Shown in pieces: positions 58,070 to 64,000 of a stretch of DNA of 64,000 nt (the first letter of the stretch is position 1; each line of letters opens with the position of its first letter). This stretch comes from an uncultured bacterium. GTDB taxonomy: Bacteria > Bacillota > Clostridia > Oscillospirales > Ruminococcaceae. A program made the position numbers and the translations under genes. The stretch lies in the NCBI GenBank assembly GCA_934875375.1, contig CAKXHL010000012.1, positions 286-64,285 of the forward strand, in the 5' to 3' direction. The notes below the pieces were generated by a model, which made no database searches, was not told where the DNA came from, and saw only the letters and a list, made by a program, of their open reading frames with translations.

Positions 58070-59368
58070 TTATTCCAGGAAGCCTTTGTAATGACGCATC
58101 ATCATTTCGGACTCCAGCTGACGTACCGTATCCAGCGCAACGCCGACAACGATCAGGATGGAGGTACCGCCCAGCGAAATGTTCATGCCGGTGATGGCAG
58201 TGAGCAGAATCGGCAAGGTGGCAACCAGGCCCAAAAACAGAGCGCCGACCAGAGTGATCTTGGAAATCACCTTGGTGATAAACTCGGTGGTGGGTCTGCC
58301 GGGACGAATGCCCGGAATCGCGCCATTATTCTTTTGCAGATTATTGGCCATTTCCACAGGGTTATACTGAATCGCCACATAGAAGTAATTAAACATGATG
58401 ATCAGCAAAATGTAGATCATGGCATACCAGCCGGTATTGTAATTGAAAATACTCAAAAACTTATACAGCAAGCCCTCGGTGTTCAGCGGCACAAACGCCT
58501 TGATGGTACCGGGGATCGCCAGAATAGAGCTGGCAAAGATGATCGGCAGAACGCCGGACATATTGACCTTGATCGGCATAAAAGTGGACTGGCCGCCATA
58601 CAGTTTCCGGCCGACCACTCGCTTGGCGTACTGTACCGGGATTCGTCTCTCTGCGGAGGTCATGACAACGATGAATACGATCATGGCCAAAAACAGGATC
58701 AGAACCAGCGGAACATAGAAGTAGTACTTAGTGGACTGCGCGCCCATCTGGAAGTACTGCCACATTTTCAGCACCGCAGAGCCGCCGCGGGACAGGATAC
58801 CGGCAAAGAGAATCATGGAAATGCCGTTGCCAATGCCCTTGGCATCAATCTGATCGCCTAAAAAGACAATCAGCGCGGAACCTGCCGTAAAGGTCATGAT
58901 GATGACCACTGCTGAGAAAAATCCAGCAAAGCCCTTGGTGTAGACCAAGGCGCCCTGATTTTTTAACAGGAACCAGTAAGCCAGCGCCTGGACAAAGCCC
59001 AAGCCGATACCGGTGTACCGGGTAATCCGGTTCAGTCGTTTTCTGCCGTCCTCGCCCTCTTTGCTCATCCGTTCCAGTGCAGGGATTGCAACCGTCAAAA
59101 GCTGAATCACGATGGAGCCGGTGATGTAAGGGCTGATAGACATGGCGAAAATCGTGGCGTTCGAAAACGCGCCGCCGGTCAGAACGTCGATATAGCCCAG
59201 CAGGTTGCCGTCACCCGCGTTGGACATCCAAGCCTGCATAACGCTTGCGTCCAGAAACGGAACGGGGATGGCGCTGCCGATACGGAAGATCAGCAGGATC
59301 AGTGCGGTGAACAGAATCTTCTTTCTCAGGTCCGCAATTTTCCATGCGTTTCTAATGGTGTCGAACAT
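58070..59368 (-). CDS. secY: Protein translocase subunit SecY
   Basis: The 432-residue membrane channel has ten hydrophobic helices and SecY motifs: RIGSAIPVPFLDASVMQ near helix 1, SISPYITGSIVIQLLTVAIPALERMSKEGEDGRK, and GIRPGRPTTEFI. It forms the Sec pore with SecE and SecG. The usual order rplO-secY-adk is kept, with only two bases between rplO and secY. Confidence 0.96.
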   Translation of the reverse strand: MFDTIRNAWKIADLRKKILFTALILLIFRIGSAIPVPFLDASVMQAWMSNAGDGNLLGYIDVLTGGAFSNATIFAMSISPYITGSIVIQLLTVAIPALERMSKEGEDGRKRLNRITRYTGIGLGFVQALAYWFLLKNQGALVYTKGFAGFFSAVVIIMTFTAGSALIVFLGDQIDAKGIGNGISMILFAGILSRGGSAVLKMWQYFQMGAQSTKYYFYVPLVLILFLAMIVFIVVMTSAERRIPVQYAKRVVGRKLYGGQSTFMPIKVNMSGVLPIIFASSILAIPGTIKAFVPLNTEGLLYKFLSIFNYNTGWYAMIYILLIIMFNYFYVAIQYNPVEMANNLQKNNGAIPGIRPGRPTTEFITKVISKITLVGALFLGLVATLPILLTAITGMNISLGGTSILIVVGVALDTVRQLESEMMMRHYKGFLE

Positions 59369-59370
59369 TC

Positions 59371-59811
59371 TTATTTCACCTCGGCTTTCCCGCCTGCCTC
59401 CTCAATTTTCTGCTTGGCAGACGCGGAGAAAGCAGCAGCATTCACGGTCAACTTCTTGGTCAGCTCGCCGTTACCAAGAATTTTTACGCCGTCAAGTGTT
59501 TTTTTCAGAAGACCAGCGGCAAGAATTGCGTTGGTATCTACAACCGCGCCGTCCTCAAAGCAATTTAAGTCGGATACATTGATCGTAGCATACTTGGTGG
59601 CAAAAATATTGTTGAATCCTCTTTTCGGGACTCGTCTTGCCAACGGCATCTGGCCGCCCTCAAAGCCGGGTCTTACACCGCCGCCGGAACGGGCATTCTG
59701 GCCTTTATGGCCCTTGCCCGCCGTTTTACCGTTGCCGGAACCGTGACCTCTGCCTTTACGGAAGACGTCTTTGTTGGAACCAGGCGCCGGAGAAAGCTCG
59801 TGCAATTTCAT
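59371..59811 (-). CDS. rplO: 50S ribosomal protein L15
   Basis: The 146-residue protein starts MKLHELSPAPGSNKDVFRKGRGHGSGNGKTAGKGHKGQNARSGG, the long glycine/arginine-rich L15 arm, followed by VRPGFEGGQMPLARRVPKRGF. It is a late-assembly protein of the large subunit. Confidence 0.96.
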   Translation of the reverse strand: MKLHELSPAPGSNKDVFRKGRGHGSGNGKTAGKGHKGQNARSGGGVRPGFEGGQMPLARRVPKRGFNNIFATKYATINVSDLNCFEDGAVVDTNAILAAGLLKKTLDGVKILGNGELTKKLTVNAAAFSASAKQKIEEAGGKAEVK

Positions 59812-59831
59812 GGTACTCGCACCTCCTTGTT

Positions 59832-60008
59832 TTACGCTTCGGTTACCTCAACGAGGTGAGAAATCTTGGCAATCTTGCCGCGGGTGGCCTCGTTATCAGG
59901 CTGCGTTGTCTCGTTACCGATTTTTTTGAGTCCCAGAGAGTACGCAGTGGCGATCTGGTCCTTTTTTCTGCCATTCAGGCTTTTAACCAATTTGATTTTC
60001 ATAGCCAT
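59832..60008 (-). CDS. rpmD: 50S ribosomal protein L30
   Basis: A 58-residue protein with the L30 core KIKLVKSLNGRKKDQIATAYSLGLKKIGNETTQPDNEATRGKI. The start is ATG 60008, five bases after AAGGAGG; the longer frame to 60071 overlaps rpsE and lacks a site. Spacing to neighbours is short. Confidence 0.95.
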   Translation of the reverse strand: MAMKIKLVKSLNGRKKDQIATAYSLGLKKIGNETTQPDNEATRGKIAKISHLVEVTEA

Positions 60009-60018
60009 TGCTACCTCC

Positions 60019-60519
60019 TTAACCCAAGATCTGCTCAACGGATCTGCCGCGGATCGCAGCGACCTCGTCAACGCTTTTCAAAGACGCCAGACCAGCGATG
60101 GTGGCGCTTACAACATTGCAGGGATTGTTGGAACGCAGGCACTTGGTACGGATATCGCTGATGCCTGCAACTTCCATTACCGCACGAACAGGGCCGCCGG
60201 CGATAACACCAGTACCGCGGGGAGCCGGTTTCATCAGCACGCGGCCTGCGCCGAACGCACCGATTACTTCGTGAGGAATGGTCGTTCCTTTCAAGGAAAC
60301 GTGGATCAGATTTTTCTTGGCGTCCTCAATTCCTTTGCGGATCGCGTCCGGAACCTCGGAGGACTTACCCAATCCAAAGCCGATAGTGCCGTTGCCGTCG
60401 CCGACGACAACCAGCGCGGCGAATTTGAAGATACGGCCGCCTTTAACCGTTTTCGATACGCGGTTAATGGCAACGACCTTCTCTTGCAGGTCCAAAGTAG
60501 AACCATCAATTCGAGCCAT
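60019..60519 (-). CDS. rpsE: 30S ribosomal protein S5
   Basis: The 166-residue protein has the S5 double-stranded RNA-binding domain (LQEKVVAINRVSKTVKGGRIFKFAALVVVGDGNGTIGFGLGKSSEVPDAI) and the second domain GAGRVLMKPAPRGTGVIAGGPVRAVMEVAGI. It affects translational accuracy in the 30S subunit. Confidence 0.96.
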   Translation of the reverse strand: MARIDGSTLDLQEKVVAINRVSKTVKGGRIFKFAALVVVGDGNGTIGFGLGKSSEVPDAIRKGIEDAKKNLIHVSLKGTTIPHEVIGAFGAGRVLMKPAPRGTGVIAGGPVRAVMEVAGISDIRTKCLRSNNPCNVVSATIAGLASLKSVDEVAAIRGRSVEQILG

Positions 60520-60535
60520 GTATTCTCCTCCTCCT

Positions 60536-60895
60536 TTAGAATTTCAGACCGCCTTCACGGGCGCCTTCTGCCAACTCTTTGACGCGTCCGTGATAGATAT
60601 AACCGCTTCTGTCGAAGACGATTTCGGAGATTCCTTTCTCCTGTGCTTTCCGGGCGATGGCCATGCCGACCTTTTTCGCCGCTTCTTTGTTTCCGCCAAA
60701 GCCTTCGAACCCTTTTTCCATCGAAGATGCGCTGGCCAGCGTTACGCCGGCTACATCGTCGATCAGCTGGGCATAGATGTGCTTTGTGGAGCGGAAAACA
60801 TTCAGGCGGGGACGAGCCGCAGTGCCGCTGATTTTCTTGCGGACTCTGGCGTGTCTTTTCAGCCTGGCAGTATTTTTATCCGGCTTTTTCACCAT
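60536..60895 (-). CDS. rplR: 50S ribosomal protein L18
   Basis: The 119-residue protein ends in the L18 signature VGMAIARKAQEKGISEIVFDRSGYIYHGRVKELAEGAREGGLKF and has a basic N-terminus that binds 5S rRNA (RLKRHARVRKKISGTAARPRLNVFRS). Confidence 0.96.
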   Translation of the reverse strand: MVKKPDKNTARLKRHARVRKKISGTAARPRLNVFRSTKHIYAQLIDDVAGVTLASASSMEKGFEGFGGNKEAAKKVGMAIARKAQEKGISEIVFDRSGYIYHGRVKELAEGAREGGLKF

Positions 60896-60914
60896 TTGTG
60901 ACTCACTCCTTTAA

Positions 60915-61460
60915 CTACTTCTTGCCTTTACCAGCCTTACCCTCTTTGCGAATGATTACCTCATTCACATACTTAATGCCCTTGCCTTTATAAGGCTCCG
61001 GCGGGCGTTTCTCGCGGATTTCGGCTGCAAACTGACCGACCTTCTGCTTGTCGGGTCCGTTAACGATAATTTTATTGGGGGCGGGAACATCAATGGTGAT
61101 TCCATCAATTTCAGGAACGATCACCTGATGAGAGAAGCCCAGCACCATAACCAGATTTTTACCCTGCTTAGAAGCACGGTAACCTACGCCGTTTACCTCT
61201 AGCTCTTTGCTGAAGCCGTTGGCGCAACCTTCAACCATGTTGGAAATCAAAGTACGGGTCAAACCGTGCAAGCTTCTGTGCGCTTTGTCATCGGTGGGGC
61301 GTTTTACTTCGATCACGCCGCCTTCCAGTGTGATTGCCATATCCTTGTTAAAGGTTTGGGTCAAAGTTCCTTTCGGTCCTTTAACCGTCACGGTAGAGCC
61401 GTCGATTTTAACGTCAATACCGGCGGGAACCGCGATGGGTTTTCTACCAATTCGAGACAT
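60915..61460 (-). CDS. rplF: 50S ribosomal protein L6
   Basis: The 181-residue protein starts MSRIGRKPIAVPAGIDVKIDGSTVTVKGPKGTL and has the C-terminal signature PEPYKGKGIKYVNEVIIRKEGKAGKGKK. L6 lies near the factor-binding site of the 50S subunit. Confidence 0.96.
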   Translation of the reverse strand: MSRIGRKPIAVPAGIDVKIDGSTVTVKGPKGTLTQTFNKDMAITLEGGVIEVKRPTDDKAHRSLHGLTRTLISNMVEGCANGFSKELEVNGVGYRASKQGKNLVMVLGFSHQVIVPEIDGITIDVPAPNKIIVNGPDKQKVGQFAAEIREKRPPEPYKGKGIKYVNEVIIRKEGKAGKGKK

Positions 61461-61478
61461 TTCAGTGCACCTCCTTGC

Positions 61479-61877
61479 TTACCAAATATAGGCCAGTACT
61501 TCGCCGCCAACATGCTCTTTGCGAGCCTGTTTGTCGGTCATCACGCCCTTAGAAGTGGACACGATTGCAATGCCCAAGCCTTTCATGACCTTCGGCATAT
61601 TCTCAGTGTCAGCATAGATACGCAGGCCGGGTTTGGAAACACGGCTCAATCCACTGATGACCTGAGATTTATTGGGACCGTATTTTAAAGTGATATGAAT
61701 GATACCCTGCTTGCCGTCTTCAACAATCTGGAACGATTTGATGAAGCCTTCGTCCAACAGAATCTGGGCAATCGCCTTTTTCATGTTGGAAGCGGGTACA
61801 TCAACGGTATCATGTTTTGCGGAATTCGCATTTCTGATACGAGTCAGCATATCAGCGATTGCATCGGTGATGTGCAT
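61479..61877 (-). CDS. rpsH: 30S ribosomal protein S8
   Basis: The 132-residue protein has the S8 start MHITDAIADMLTRIRNANSAKHDTVDVPASNMKKAIAQILLDEGFI and the C-terminal signature STSKGVMTDKQARKEHVGGEVLAYIW. S8 binds the centre of 16S rRNA and in E. coli represses the spc operon. Confidence 0.96.
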   Translation of the reverse strand: MHITDAIADMLTRIRNANSAKHDTVDVPASNMKKAIAQILLDEGFIKSFQIVEDGKQGIIHITLKYGPNKSQVISGLSRVSKPGLRIYADTENMPKVMKGLGIAIVSTSKGVMTDKQARKEHVGGEVLAYIW

Positions 61878-61901
61878 GTAATCAACCTCCTTTGCTCGTG
61901 C

Positions 61902-62087
61902 TTACCAGCTAGCCTTTTTAACGCCCGGGATCTGGCCTTTGTAAGCCAACTCTCTGAAACAGATACGGCAGATGCCGAATTTGCGAAGATAGGCGTGGGG
62001 TCTGCCACAGATCTTGCATCTGTTATATGCTCGAGTGGAGAATTTGGGTGCCTGCTGCTGTTTATTGATCATGGACTTTTTAGCCAC
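61902..62087 (-). CDS. rpsN: 30S ribosomal protein S14, zinc-binding type
   Basis: The 61-residue short form (type Z) has CKIC and CRIC, the four zinc ligands, in YNRCKICGRPHAYLRKFGICRICFRELAYKGQIPGVKKASW. This is the usual form in Firmicutes, in contrast to the longer zinc-free S14. Confidence 0.96.
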   Translation of the reverse strand: MAKKSMINKQQQAPKFSTRAYNRCKICGRPHAYLRKFGICRICFRELAYKGQIPGVKKASW

Positions 62088-62103
62088 CTACAAAACCTCC
62101 TTC

Positions 62104-62643
62104 TTACTTGGCAAACGGAGCGCCCATCAGAGCCAGCAGCTCACGAGCCTCTTCGTCTGTATTGGCGGTTGTGACAAAGCAGATGTCCATACCGCGCACT
62201 TTATCAATCTTATCATAGTCGATTTCGGGGAACAACAGCTGCTCGCGCAGACCCATGTTGTAGTTTCCTCTACCATCGAAGCCGTTGGGGTTGATTCCTC
62301 TGAAGTCACGAACGCGGGGCAGAGCGATGTTGAAGAGTCTGTCCAAAAACTCATACATGGTCTCGCCGCGCAGGGTTACTTTCGCACCGATGGTCATGCC
62401 TTCACGAAGTTTAAAGTTCGCAACGGATTTTTTTGCTTTACAGGGAACAGCTTTCTGACCGGTGATTTTGCCCAGGTCAGAGATAATAGCGTCGATTACC
62501 TTGGGATTATCGCGTGCTTCACCGCAGCCTACGTTGACAACGATCTTCTCAAGTTTCGGAATCTGCATGACGCTTTTATAGCTGAACTTTTTCATCAGAG
62601 CCGGAGCTACGTCTTTTACGTAGTAATCTCTCATCCTGGCCAT
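62104..62643 (-). CDS. rplE: 50S ribosomal protein L5
   Basis: The 179-residue protein has the L5 signature VMQIPKLEKIVVNVGCGEARDNPKVIDAIISDLGKITGQKAV and ends in FVTTANTDEEARELLALMGAPF. L5 binds 5S rRNA and contacts the P-site tRNA. Confidence 0.96.
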   Translation of the reverse strand: MARMRDYYVKDVAPALMKKFSYKSVMQIPKLEKIVVNVGCGEARDNPKVIDAIISDLGKITGQKAVPCKAKKSVANFKLREGMTIGAKVTLRGETMYEFLDRLFNIALPRVRDFRGINPNGFDGRGNYNMGLREQLLFPEIDYDKIDKVRGMDICFVTTANTDEEARELLALMGAPFAK

Positions 62644-62658
62644 GTTTTTTCCTCCTTC

Positions 62659-62973
62659 TTAGAAAGTTTCACCGCAGTGCTTGCACATACGCATTTTAGA
62701 GTCGCCATCCATTTTGTGGGCCAGGCGGGTGCCTTTGCCGCACTTGGGGCATACCAACATTACTTTGCAGGCGTACAGCGGGGCTTCTGCTTTCACAATA
62801 CCGCCGGGCTCACCCATTCTGCGAGGCTTAACATGTTTGGTTACCATGTTGCAGCCTTCGATAATGACTTTGCGCTCGGTGGGGCTTACTTCCAGCACCT
62901 TGCCCTTTTTGTTCTTGTCCTTACCGGACAGGATGATGACTGTATCGCCTTTTTTGACGTGAACCTTATTCAC
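62659..62973 (-). CDS. rplX: 50S ribosomal protein L24
   Basis: The KOW protein VNKVHVKKGDTVIILSGKDKNKKGKVLEVSPTERKVIIEGCNMVTKHVKP is normal L24. The start is taken as GTG 62973, with GGAGG 11 bases upstream; the longer frame from 62991 would include the ribosome binding site itself. The C-terminal CPKC and CKHC form a zinc knuckle, as in clostridial L24. Confidence 0.93.
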   Translation of the reverse strand: MNKVHVKKGDTVIILSGKDKNKKGKVLEVSPTERKVIIEGCNMVTKHVKPRRMGEPGGIVKAEAPLYACKVMLVCPKCGKGTRLAHKMDGDSKMRMCKHCGETF

Positions 62974-62991
62974 TTTACAGCGCACCTCCAA

Positions 62992-63360
62992 TTACAGAAC
63001 CTCTGGGGCGAGGCTTAAAATTTTGAGATAGTCTTTCTCACGAAGCTCTCTCGCAACCGGCCCAAAAATACGCGTACCCCTTGGGTTTTTATCTTCTCTA
63101 ATAATAACTGCCGCATTCTCGTCGAAACGGATATAGGTGCCGTCGTCGCGGCGAATGCCTTTGGCAGAACGAACGATTACTGCTTTCACGACGTCGCCTT
63201 TTTTCACTACGCCACCGGGAGCAGCTTTTTTAACTGAAGCCACTACCACATCGCCGATGTTGGCGTATCTTCTGCGGGAGCCGCCCAGCACACGGATGCA
63301 CATCAATTCTTTCGCACCGGTGTTGTCTGCTACCTTCATCAAGGTCTGCATCTGAATCAC
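62992..63360 (-). CDS. rplN: 50S ribosomal protein L14
   Basis: The 122-residue protein starts MIQMQTLMKVADNTGAKELMCIRVLGGSRRRYANIGDVVVASVKKA and ends with FGPVARELREKDYLKILSLAPEVL, as L14 does. It faces the subunit interface. Confidence 0.96.
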   Translation of the reverse strand: MIQMQTLMKVADNTGAKELMCIRVLGGSRRRYANIGDVVVASVKKAAPGGVVKKGDVVKAVIVRSAKGIRRDDGTYIRFDENAAVIIREDKNPRGTRIFGPVARELREKDYLKILSLAPEVL

Positions 63361-63399
63361 AGAATGTTCCTCCTTTCGATTATTGACATTGGTGTAGGA

Positions 63400-63654
63400 T
63401 TATTTCGCTTTCTCGATGATCTGGACAACGCGCCATTTCTTATCTTTGGAAATCGGTCGGGTTTCCATGATCATGACTCTATCACCAATTCCGCATTCGT
63501 TCTTCTCGTCGTGAGCTTTGAACTTTACGGATCTTTTGATAATCTTTTTATAAAGGGGGTGTTTTACATTGTCCTGGATCGATACGACAACCGTTTTATC
63601 CATTTTGTCGCTGACAACTTTGCCGACCCTCGTTTTTCTGAGGTTCCTTTCCAC
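63400..63654 (-). CDS. rpsQ: 30S ribosomal protein S17
   Basis: The 84-residue OB-fold protein has LRKTRVGKVVSDKMDKTVVVSIQDNVKHPLYKKIIKRSVKFKAHDEKNECGIGDRVMIMETRPISKDKKW. The start is GTG 63654, with GGAGG upstream. It binds the 5' domain of 16S rRNA. Confidence 0.96.
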   Translation of the reverse strand: MERNLRKTRVGKVVSDKMDKTVVVSIQDNVKHPLYKKIIKRSVKFKAHDEKNECGIGDRVMIMETRPISKDKKWRVVQIIEKAK

Positions 63655-63674
63655 AGCTTAAATCCTCCCTTCGT

Positions 63675-63875
63675 TTACTGCACGTTTTTCATTTCCAACT
63701 GACGCAGCACCGTTTTGATGCGCGCGATGTCTTTTTTGACCTCTTTCATCCGCATGGGATTCTCCAGTTGGTTGATGGCGTGCTGGAAGCGCAGGTTGAA
63801 AAGCTCGGCTTTGAGTGCGGTCAGCTTTTCGTTCAACTCGGCATTGCTCAACTCACGAATCTCCGAAGCCTTCAT
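63675..63875 (-). CDS. rpmC: 50S ribosomal protein L29
   Basis: The 66-residue two-helix protein MKASEIRELSNAELNEKLTALKAELFNLRFQHAINQLENPMRMKEVKKDIARIKTVLRQLE is typical L29, located at the tunnel exit. Its ATG overlaps the rplP stop (TAATG), so translation is coupled. Confidence 0.96.
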   Translation of the reverse strand: MKASEIRELSNAELNEKLTALKAELFNLRFQHAINQLENPMRMKEVKKDIARIKTVLRQLEMKNVQ

Positions 63876-64000
63876 TACTCTTCACCCTCCTCTGCTTCCT
63901 TTTCTTTTACAACAAATTTCGTTTTGATCGGCAGTTTGTGGCTTGCCAGACGGAACGCCTCGCGCGCCAGCTCCTCGGAAACGCCGCCGATCTCAAACAT
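63875..64000 (-). CDS. rplP: 50S ribosomal protein L16, C-terminal part (cut by window edge)
   Basis: The last 41 codons (FEIGGVSEELAREAFRLASHKLPIKTKFVVKEKEAEEGEE) match the C-terminus of L16. The gene continues beyond the right edge. The order rplP-rpmC-rpsQ is the standard one. Confidence 0.93.
   Translation of the reverse strand: MFEIGGVSEELAREAFRLASHKLPIKTKFVVKEKEAEEGEE

Overview
The window looks like a chromosomal segment of a Gram-positive, probably spore-forming, anaerobic member of the class Clostridia, most likely the Ruminococcaceae/Oscillospiraceae. This rests on the gene set rather than on any database comparison: rubrerythrin, a PdaA-like deacetylase, a SpoVB-type flippase, a SpoIID-like protein with peptidoglycan-binding repeats, a zinc-type S14 and a KOW protein inside the spc operon, strong AGGAGG ribosome binding sites, and many U-tract hairpin terminators.

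Layout. (1) 1-8.2 kb is accessory, decaying DNA: a C-terminally cut Mob relaxase, a class B sortase without a visible membrane anchor, a cut pnuC, a GNAT enzyme, a DUF5655/peptide-deformylase reading frame, then chimeric pseudogenes (flavodoxin-type EFR1 fragment joined to a 5'-truncated proS) and a broken solute-binding lipoprotein plus sensor pair. (2) 8.3-20.5 kb is mixed core and accessory: a PurF-like paralogue without the nucleophile cysteine, tRNA-Thr and tRNA-Tyr, an ion transporter, two small HTH regulators with operator-like repeats, lipoproteins, a deacetylase, a MATE pump, rubrerythrin, a broken methyltransferase and a GNAT protein. (3) 20.8-24.0 kb is a three-gene catabolic operon (btpA-like, FGGY kinase, sugar isomerase/epimerase). 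(4) 24.2-28.0 kb is serC-serA-DUF1015, preceded by a leader encoding a short Ser/Cys-rich peptide and a terminator, which looks like a serine attenuator. (5) 28.0-32.8 kb holds a patatin, a MATE pump, a serine hydrolase and a frameshifted PAS protein. (6) 32.8-44.6 kb is a purine biosynthesis cluster read leftwards, purE-purC-purF then purM-purN-purO-AICAR formyltransferase-purD-purL, with a terminator-bearing leader before purE and an internal promoter before purM. (7) 44.8-52.8 kb carries threonine aldolase, a flippase, a spore/cell-wall protein, another MATE pump, a small membrane protein and a DMT exporter. (8) 53.0-64.0 kb is the spc/alpha ribosomal operon from rplP (partial) to rplQ, read leftwards.

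How it fits together. The purine cluster covers most steps from PRPP to IMP: PurF, PurD, PurN, PurL, PurM, PurE, PurC, a stand-alone AICAR formyltransferase and a PurO-type cyclohydrolase. purB and purK are not in the window. The serine operon feeds glycine and one-carbon units into the same pathway.

The signals I rate most worth a second look are the Ser/Cys leader peptide upstream of serC, the purE leader, the PurF paralogue lacking its catalytic cysteine, the GGTTACA repeats upstream of pnuC, and the DUF5655-deformylase fusion. I found no CRISPR array, intact insertion sequence, prophage or recognisable defence system. Several disrupted genes break at homopolymer runs, so some frameshifts could be assembly errors; the nonsense codons and chimeric joints argue that most of the decay is real.
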